Positions 6,527 to 10,697 of a DNA stretch of 10,697 nucleotides are shown piece after piece. Source of the stretch: Christensenellaceae bacterium. Its GTDB lineage: Bacteria; Bacillota; Clostridia; Christensenellales; SZUA-584. Under the pieces are notes generated by a model that did no database searches, was not told the origin of the DNA, and saw nothing but the letters and a program-made list of their open reading frames with translations. Made by a program: the position numbers and the translations under genes. Within the stretch, counting starts at the first letter, position 1; each line of letters begins with the position of its first letter. The stretch spans positions 1 to 10,697 of the forward strand of contig JAAXZP010000078.1 of NCBI GenBank assembly GCA_012719815.1, written 5' to 3'.

Positions 6527-7071
6527 GCGGCTTCGGTCGCCTTTCCGGGTTTTTTCCGCGTCAGCTGCAGCGCGATCATGATGAGGGGGATCAGAACGAT
6601 CTGTATGGCGATGCCGGGAAGCGCGTTGAGTACAGCGCCGCCAATCAGCATTTCCCACGTGAAGGCAGTGCCTGCAATGCCGTACAGCACGAAGCTGACC
6701 AGGCTCCATACAATGCGTCCGCCGATCATCGCAAGTAACAGCGCAGCATAGATATACTCCGCCCGCTTGGGGAACAGCCTGTAGAATAGCCCGGTTAGAA
6801 AGCCATACGCAGCCAGCTCAAACGCCATCGCAACAGCGGTGGGAAACATGGGCGGCATGCCGAATATGACGCTTCTTATAAGCGGCGCTATGAAGCCAAC
6901 GGCAAGGCCCCATGGCCAGCCGCAGATAAAGCCGCATAAGAGTACCGGCAGGTGCATCGGCAGGAACATCTGGCCGAGATGGCCCATCTGAAGCGTCAGA
7001 AAGGGCAATACAAGCGCCAGTGCGAGAAACATCGCGGCCAGCACCATTCTTTTGGTCTTTGAATAATTCAC
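6523..7071 (-). CDS. ECF transporter substrate-binding (S) component
   Basis: A 182-residue, very hydrophobic protein with about six predicted membrane helices (roughly 9-28, 34-52, 54-72, 78-98, 108-132, 142-170) and a basic tail. Length and layout fit S components of energy-coupling-factor vitamin transporters, which dock onto a shared EcfA/A'/T module encoded elsewhere. Helix 1 carries the Ala-xxx-Ala pattern (Ala13/Ala17) used for EcfT contact, and MFLPMHLPVLLCGFICGWPW (35-54) is typical of the broad ECF S-component family. The start codon is GTG, 9 nt after GGGAGG. The gene has its own promoter and structured leader. Substrate unknown: it does not look clearly like RibU, ThiT, BioY or CbiM, and pantothenate, nicotinamide riboside or a nucleoside are possible given the downstream kinase. 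Confidence 0.83.
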   Translation of the reverse strand: MNYSKTKRMVLAAMFLALALVLPFLTLQMGHLGQMFLPMHLPVLLCGFICGWPWGLAVGFIAPLIRSVIFGMPPMFPTAVAMAFELAAYGFLTGLFYRLFPKRAEYIYAALLLAMIGGRIVWSLVSFVLYGIAGTAFTWEMLIGGAVLNALPGIAIQIVLIPLIMIALQLTRKKPGKATEAA

Positions 7072-7086
7072 TGAAAATAACCTCCC

Positions 7087-7200
7087 AAAATAAAAATACC
7101 ATTGAGCACGTTTTCCTGTCGGAAAACAAATACCTTCATGGTATTGCGGAGAAATTCTATATTGGACGGGGTTTTTGCCGGCTTCATGCCGGCTCCGTTC
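7087..7200 (-). promoter_or_regulatory. Structured 5' leader of the ECF-kinase operon, candidate riboswitch
   Basis: Reading the minus strand from the predicted start near 7200: a GCCGGC-AUGAA-GCCGGC hairpin inside an ACGG/CCGU outer pairing, then AAUACC-AUGAA-GGUAUU (7145-7129), then GUUUUCC-GACA-GGAAAAC (7127-7110). A second copy of the pairing partner, AUGGUAUU (7102-7095), follows and can pair over 8 bp with AAUACCAU (7145-7138). It is followed directly by UUUAUUUU (7094-7087) and then the GGGAGG ribosome binding site. One strand thus has two competing partners, the distal one abutting a U-tract. That is the layout of a terminator/antiterminator or ribosome-site switch. It does not match TPP, FMN, cobalamin, THF or preQ1 consensus features that I know. 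Confidence 0.6.
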
Positions 7201-7206
7201 ACATTG

Positions 7207-7235
7207 ATTAAAACATATGCCTTCAGTTGCGTCAA
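7207..7235 (-). promoter_or_regulatory. Extended -10 promoter of the ECF-kinase operon
   Basis: TTGACG (7235-7230), a spacer of exactly 17 bp, and TTTAAT (7212-7207) with a TGT extended -10 directly in front. Transcription would start near 7200, giving a leader of about 130 nt before the GTG. It separates the ECF-kinase operon from the upstream permease unit. Confidence 0.8.
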
Positions 7236-7286
7236 GACATTAACCTGTGGAAATGACCATGGGCGTTTCATTGGCTACGGCGTGTA

Positions 7287-7493
7287 TCAATTCATGCCCC
7301 CTTCTTTTTTCTTCTTTGAATACAGCGATAGATTGGCACAAAAGATGGTGATCATGCACAGCATCATAGTGATGGCCGACCACACGGGCAGGCCATTTAA
7401 AGCGCAGACCAGCAAGTTGACAGCGGCAATCAGCATCGACACGGACGACAGAACAAGTGCAATGCCGGCTGTTTTGAGCGTACTTTTCTTCAT
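7287..7493 (-). CDS. Small two-helix membrane protein, unknown function
   Basis: A 68-residue protein not recognised as a named family. It starts MKKSTLK, has two hydrophobic stretches (about 8-33 and 36-58) broken by NGLP, and ends in a basic run of lysines (60-63) followed by EGGMN. That is a helical hairpin with both ends likely cytoplasmic. The ATG at 7493 has GGAGG 8 nt upstream. That site lies within the last codons of the permease gene, whose stop is only 4 nt before this ATG, so the two are almost certainly co-transcribed and perhaps coupled. It could be an accessory of the permease or simply a small membrane protein; nothing in the sequence decides. The frame is open further upstream inside the permease gene, but that longer reading is a shadow. 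Confidence 0.75.
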   Translation of the reverse strand: MKKSTLKTAGIALVLSSVSMLIAAVNLLVCALNGLPVWSAITMMLCMITIFCANLSLYSKKKKEGGMN

Positions 7494-7497
7494 GGGG

Positions 7498-8454
7498 TTA
7501 TCCTCCGTTTGAATAATCCGCCGCTTCGGCCTGCGCTTTTTCCGCGGGGCGCCGGGGCTTGAACGAATCCACCAGTGCGATGGCGACGCCCGCCAGCACC
7601 GTGAGAATCCCAAGGCCTGTGCGCAGCGTGATGGTCTCGCAGGTGCCGTCTGCGCCAGGAATGAACAGCGCAAACATCGTCGCGAATATCGGCTCCATCG
7701 CGCAGATGAGGCCTGCAATAGAGGGTCGGGTGTATTTGAGCGCAACCACCATACCCGCAAAGCCCAAAGACGTGCCGGCCAGACCCATGAATACGATACC
7801 GACCAGCAGTCCGGGACGGAACCCGTCGAGGTTAAAGCCGTACGCACCCCACACGGCGGTGAACAGCGCGGCGGCCACGACGATTTGCGAGGCGCCCAGC
7901 CCTTCGGTAGGGTGCTGCTTGCCGTATTCTGCGGCAAGAACCATATGCAGCGCATAACCTGCGGCGCACAGCAATGTCAGCACGTCGCCCAGATTGGGCG
8001 TCGCCGACAGGCCGCCCGAGAGCACGGCGATGCCGGCAAAAGCGATGATCACGCCGGCCCACAGCGCGGGCGACAGCTTTTTCTTGAACAGCACCCGCTC
8101 GAATATCGGCACGATGACCACGGTGGTGCTGGTGATAAATGACGAGTTGGTAACGGACGTCAAATTCAGGCCGTAGGTCTGCAGCATCATCGACGCGAAC
8201 AGCAGCCCGCCCAGCACCAGCGAAGCGCGGAAAAAGGCAGGGGAATAAGCGCTGCGGATACGGCGCATAAAAAGAAGCGGCAAAACCGACGCCGTTCCGA
8301 TCAAAAAGCGCAACGCGAGATAGGCGATGGTGGGCATCTCGGCGTTGATATTCTTGGTCCAGATGAAAGACAGCCCCCATATCATCGTCTGAAAGAGCAT
8401 ATAACCGTTTGCGAAGACCTGCTGCCGCGTAGTTGGCTCAGCTGACTTGTTCAA
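7498..8454 (-). CDS. EamA/DMT-superfamily permease
   Basis: A 318-residue protein with about ten hydrophobic segments arranged as two EamA repeats (roughly 16-150 and 165-295), as in drug/metabolite transporters such as RhaT/YdcZ-like exporters. Typical segments are GYMLFQTMIWGLSFIWTKN near the start of repeat 1 and the Gly-rich helix ending PIFERVLFKKKLSPALWAG, then in repeat 2 PSIAGLICAMEPIFATMFAL, the classic EPxxA-type helix. The start codon is TTG, chosen for its GGAGGG 5 nt upstream; an internal ATG at residue 19 would remove part of helix 1. The C-terminus is cytoplasmic and charged (Pro/Arg/Lys/Glu-rich). Substrate unknown; amino acid or metabolite efflux is common in the family. Its stop is 4 nt before the 68-residue gene. 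Confidence 0.88.
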   Translation of the reverse strand: MNKSAEPTTRQQVFANGYMLFQTMIWGLSFIWTKNINAEMPTIAYLALRFLIGTASVLPLLFMRRIRSAYSPAFFRASLVLGGLLFASMMLQTYGLNLTSVTNSSFITSTTVVIVPIFERVLFKKKLSPALWAGVIIAFAGIAVLSGGLSATPNLGDVLTLLCAAGYALHMVLAAEYGKQHPTEGLGASQIVVAAALFTAVWGAYGFNLDGFRPGLLVGIVFMGLAGTSLGFAGMVVALKYTRPSIAGLICAMEPIFATMFALFIPGADGTCETITLRTGLGILTVLAGVAIALVDSFKPRRPAEKAQAEAADYSNGG

Positions 8455-8485
8455 ATCGTCCCTCCGTTACAGCATTCAAAAAAGT

Positions 8486-8514
8486 ATTATAGTGTGTTTG
8501 AGTACGTTTGGGTA
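8486..8514 (-). promoter_or_regulatory. Probable promoter of the permease unit
   Basis: A perfect TATAAT lies at 8491-8486 on the minus strand, 31 bp before the TTG start. The -35 region at 17 bp (TACCCA) is poor, with 3 of 6 consensus bases, and there is no TG extension. The 106 bp between the permease start and the next terminator otherwise hold an A/T-rich stretch and nothing else recognised. Confidence 0.45.
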
Positions 8515-8560
8515 GACTTTTTTTATTTATACGGCTGTATGCAGGAAAAGTGGGGAAACG

Positions 8561-8582
8561 AAAAACGCCGGTTTGCCCGGCG
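8561..8582 (-). terminator. Intrinsic terminator after the glycosidase-like lipoprotein gene
   Basis: On the minus strand CGCCGG (8582-8577) pairs with CCGGCG (8571-8566) around a 5-nt GCAAA loop, followed by UUUUU. It lies about 20 bp after the TGA of the lipoprotein gene, as expected for its end. Confidence 0.88.
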
Positions 8583-8602
8583 CTCATTGCGGTTGGAATT
8601 GG

Positions 8603-9610
8603 TCAGTCGCCTGAATCCACCAGCTCGGAATAGCCGAACATCAGCGCGTCGGGCACGGGGCGTTGTCCGGAGGTGGATCCCTGGTATTCGCTGATGACTT
8701 CGCCCATGAACGTCATCGCCGCGGACGCGCCGCCGTCCAGATTATAGGCGATCTCGCAGCCGTACGAGGCGAACAGTTCAGCGAGCTCTACCAGCGTCAT
8801 GCCTTTGGCGCGCTTGCTGCGGCCTTCCACCACAATTAATAGATAATGGCTCGGCTCGATGTAACCCACTGCGGTGCGCGGGTTGGGCTTGCGCAGACGG
8901 TGCTCATCCAGCCCCTCCTGGATCACGCCGTTGTTGATCAGCGTGGGACCGAATGAATACGTCGTCTGGATGCCCTGCGCCAACAGGCTTTCCGCATCGG
9001 CTTGGCCTGCTGCGAACACTTTCATGGTGCCGTCCGGCATAAATGCGAGCGTGTCCGCCTTTTTCTTGTCGACAATAACCTGACCGTCGCGGATGATGAC
9101 GCCTTTGCGCTCTTTATCGCTGGAATTGTTGTCCAGAAAATCGCCGTTTACCGCCACCACGGCTTTATAATAACGAACGATTTTTTTAAGATCGGTTGAC
9201 TTGCCGCCCGGCCTTTTGGGCGTGGAAAAACCAGATCTCTCCCGCTCTCCGTTCCGGACGCGGACGTCGGCCACGTAATAGACCTGCTTGTTCTCTTTGT
9301 CGATGGTGCGCTGGATATCCACATACAGCGTGGGCGAACGGTACAGCCAGTGACCGCTGTCCGGATCCGCTGTGACTTCCTCCTGATCGCTGAAGTAAGG
9401 ATTAGGTGTGGGACTGGGCGTCGGCTCCGGCGTAGGGCTCGGTGCCGGCTCCGGCGTAAGGCTGGGTGTCGGCACCGACGTGGGGCCGGGCGTCGACTGC
9501 GGTTCAGAAACGGCGGGAGGCGGAGTGACCACGATCACCGTGGACGTTTGAGTGCACCCGGCCAGCAGCAATATGGCGAAAAAAAGTGGTATCAGCTTCC
9601 TAAAACGCAT
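8603..9610 (-). CDS. Lipoprotein with phosphodiester glycosidase (NAGPA) domain
   Basis: A 335-residue secreted lipoprotein. Residues 1-19 are a signal peptide with basic MRFRK, a hydrophobic core and lipobox LAGC (Cys19), so it is anchored to the outer face of the membrane. Residues 28-71 form a low-complexity stalk of Thr-Pro, Glu-Pro and Ser-Pro repeats that probably spans the cell wall. From about 90 to 330 it is a phosphodiester glycosidase domain (NAGPA family, named after the human uncovering enzyme): AVNGDFLDNN (153-162), LAFMPDGTMKVF (188-199), YSFGPTLINNGVI (218-230), NPRTAVGY (243-250), YNLDGGASAAM (289-299) and GQRPVPDALMFGY (315-327). Bacterial members probably act on surface glycans, but substrates are mostly unknown. 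The ATG has GAGAGGG 8 nt upstream. Monocistronic, with its own promoter and terminator. Confidence 0.9.
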   Translation of the reverse strand: MRFRKLIPLFFAILLLAGCTQTSTVIVVTPPPAVSEPQSTPGPTSVPTPSLTPEPAPSPTPEPTPSPTPNPYFSDQEEVTADPDSGHWLYRSPTLYVDIQRTIDKENKQVYYVADVRVRNGERERSGFSTPKRPGGKSTDLKKIVRYYKAVVAVNGDFLDNNSSDKERKGVIIRDGQVIVDKKKADTLAFMPDGTMKVFAAGQADAESLLAQGIQTTYSFGPTLINNGVIQEGLDEHRLRKPNPRTAVGYIEPSHYLLIVVEGRSKRAKGMTLVELAELFASYGCEIAYNLDGGASAAMTFMGEVISEYQGSTSGQRPVPDALMFGYSELVDSGD

Positions 9611-9658
9611 TATAAAAGCCCTCTCAATGGCTTGTAATGAAAAAGACGTACATTTAAC

Positions 9659-9687
9659 AAAATAAAGTTATTACAGCCGTTTGTCAA
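9659..9687 (-). promoter_or_regulatory. Promoter of the lipoprotein gene
   Basis: A perfect TTGACA (-35, 9687-9682), 17-bp spacer and TATTTT (-10, 9664-9659) on the minus strand, ending 48 bp before the ATG. The -35 overlaps one arm of an inverted repeat. Confidence 0.65.
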
Positions 9688-9711
9688 ATAAATTTTCCGT
9701 AAACAAACGGC
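9676..9711. repeat. 9-bp inverted repeat in the divergent intergenic region
   Basis: GCCGTTTGT (9676-9684) and ACAAACGGC (9703-9711) are perfect inverted copies separated by 18 bp of A/T-rich sequence. One arm overlaps the -35 of the lipoprotein promoter, and the other lies 35 bp before the plus-strand phosphoesterase gene. It may be an operator for a dimeric repressor or a hairpin in the phosphoesterase 5' leader. Confidence 0.6.
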
Positions 9712-9745
9712 GCAGCGAGCCATAAGCGGCCTGACGGGGGAAGCC

Positions 9746-10360
9746 ATGAGAATTGTCGCGACAGCGGACACGCATATGCCCAAAAGGGTGAAGACCCTGC
9801 CTTATGCTTTGCAGGCGATGCTGGAGAAAGCGGATCACATTATCCATGCTGGAGATATTACCAAATCAGATATACTGGACATGCTGGCGGCGTTCGCGCC
9901 GGTAACGGCGGTGGCGGGAAACGCGGACGACGCGGCTTTGCGCGAGATGCTGGTGGAGCGCCGGATACTGCGCGCGGGTCGTTTCCGAATCGGCGTTTGC
10001 CACGGCCACGGCACCAGGGGCAAAACGCTGGAGCGGGCCCTGGACGCATTTAATGGTCAGCACGTGGACGCTGTCGTGTTTGGCCACAGCCATATTCCGT
10101 ACCTCGGCATCCATGACGGCGTGTTGGCGTTAAATCCCGGCTCGCCCACTGACAAGCGCCTAAGTCCGTATTATTCGTACGGCATGATTGAGGCGGGGGA
10201 AACGCTGAGCGCCCGCATCGTTTACTTCGACGAATACGGGCACATTATCGCATCATCCTGTTATCCTGATATATATGCCTGCTGTGAACCCTGTATGTTT
10301 TGCGTCACTGAAGCCGTACGAAGCGGAGTCTGGGGGTACTGCCTCGCAATGCCGCTGTGA
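9746..10360 (+). CDS. YfcE/MJ0936-like metallophosphoesterase with unusual tail
   Basis: A 204-residue cytoplasmic phosphodiesterase of the calcineurin-like superfamily. All metal-binding blocks are present in order: ADTHMP (7-12; Asp8, His10), HAGDI (34-38; Asp37), VAGNADD (56-62; Asn59), CHGHG (85-89; His86) and GHSHIP (114-119; His115, His117 region), then NPGSPTDKR (130-138). Relatives of this type usually end near residue 160-170 and hydrolyse phosphodiesters or cyclic nucleotides, often with Mn or Ni. Here the family core ends about FDEYG (161-165), and a further 40 residues follow with five cysteines and no family resemblance. The start has GGGGGAAG about 5 nt upstream. It is the only plus-strand gene, divergent from the lipoprotein gene and convergent with the next small gene. 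Confidence 0.88.
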   Translation: MRIVATADTHMPKRVKTLPYALQAMLEKADHIIHAGDITKSDILDMLAAFAPVTAVAGNADDAALREMLVERRILRAGRFRIGVCHGHGTRGKTLERALDAFNGQHVDAVVFGHSHIPYLGIHDGVLALNPGSPTDKRLSPYYSYGMIEAGETLSARIVYFDEYGHIIASSCYPDIYACCEPCMFCVTEAVRSGVWGYCLAMPL

Positions 10361-10405
10361 GTGATATGGTGCCGAGACCGGCAGCCGTGCGCCCCAAGTG
10401 CGCCA

Positions 10406-10651
10406 TTAACCCCGCCCTTTTTGTACGGAACTGATGCGCTGCTGCTGCTCGGGCGTTAAGGTCTTGTGTGCAACCGTATCCGCCTGCTGCGGCACAGAGT
10501 AGATATCTTCGTAGTTTTCCACCTCCTCGTCCGTCAGAGGGGGCTTGTACATTATGCCGGTACAGTCGGTAGTGGAGGCGATATTCCGCGGGGAATAGTC
10601 GTTTTCCCAGTCGATGTTATGCCGGTCTTTGGTTTTGGATTCGTTTTTCAT
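10406..10651 (-). CDS. Small acidic soluble protein, unknown function
   Basis: An 81-residue protein that I cannot assign to a named family. It starts MKNESKTKDRHN, has no hydrophobic segment and is rich in Asp, Glu, Gln and Thr. It contains a compact block ASTTDCTGIMYKPPLTDEEV (25-44) with a single Cys, followed by acidic ENYEDIYSVP, then a Gln-rich tail and a basic end (KGRG). AAGGAAAGGAAG lies about 7 nt before the ATG, a good ribosome binding site. The block around TDCTG and the DEE/YEDIY pattern look like a conserved functional patch rather than random coding, which supports a real gene. It ends in TAA 45 bp from the convergent phosphoesterase stop, with no clear terminator between them. 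Its promoter would lie at the right window edge. Confidence 0.68.
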   Translation of the reverse strand: MKNESKTKDRHNIDWENDYSPRNIASTTDCTGIMYKPPLTDEEVENYEDIYSVPQQADTVAHKTLTPEQQQRISSVQKGRG

Positions 10652-10697
10652 GGCGGAACTTCCTTTCCTTGATGCGCTTTCGTTTGGTACATAGTAT

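Noticed and set aside
7163..7200. GCCGGC-TTCAT-GCCGGC hairpin as a terminator for the permease unit
   Set aside because: On the minus strand the stem is followed by A residues, not U; it also lies downstream of a strong promoter, so it is better read as part of the ECF leader.
9396..9530. Repetitive GGCGTCGGCTCCGG-type DNA
   Set aside because: It encodes the Thr-Pro/Glu-Pro stalk of the lipoprotein; the repeat is explained by protein low complexity and is not a CRISPR or mobile repeat.
10361..10405. Short TGCCG/CGGCA hairpin near 10370-10385 as a bidirectional terminator
   Set aside because: Only about 5 bp and no U-tract on either strand.

Overview
The window reads as chromosomal DNA from a Gram-positive, low-to-mid GC Firmicute, most likely a member of the Clostridia. 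It is GC-rich for that group by eye. Evidence for this placement: strong AGGAGG-type ribosome binding sites before almost every gene, ATGA stop/start overlaps, GTG and TTG starts, a type I-beta DAHP synthase, and an ECF-type vitamin transporter S component. No phage, transposon, CRISPR or rRNA/tRNA sequence was seen.

Positions 1-5430 (minus strand) are the promoter-proximal part of an aromatic amino acid operon. In transcription order it runs: promoter, Tyr/Phe-rich leader peptide, terminator, DAHP synthase (aroF), prephenate dehydrogenase (tyrA), 3-dehydroquinate synthase (aroB), EPSP synthase (aroA) and chorismate synthase (aroC, cut by the left edge). Together they make chorismate and send it towards tyrosine; aroD/E/K and pheA are not in the window. 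The leader has a 39-codon ORF with three consecutive Tyr codons plus further Tyr and Phe codons. It lies inside a set of mutually exclusive RNA hairpins that ends in an intrinsic terminator, which is the layout of ribosome-mediated transcription attenuation. Directly downstream, the DAHP synthase reading frame has an in-frame amber codon in its N-terminal (regulatory) domain. The catalytic barrel is intact.

Positions 5471-7235 (minus strand) are a two-gene operon: an ECF transporter S component followed by a uridine-kinase-like P-loop protein with an extra N-terminal domain. It has its own excellent extended -10 promoter and a roughly 130-nt structured leader that looks like an unassigned cis-regulatory RNA. 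The gene pair suggests uptake and phosphorylation-trapping of a small nutrient.

Positions 7287-8490 (minus strand) hold an EamA/DMT-family permease and a 68-residue two-helix membrane protein in one transcription unit. Positions 8561-9711 (minus strand) hold a lipoprotein with a Pro/Thr-rich stalk and a phosphodiester-glycosidase (NAGPA) domain, with a clear terminator and a promoter whose -35 overlaps an inverted repeat. Positions 9746-10360 (plus strand) encode a YfcE/MJ0936-like metallophosphoesterase with an odd Cys-rich tail. Positions 10406-10651 (minus strand) encode a small acidic protein that I do not recognise.
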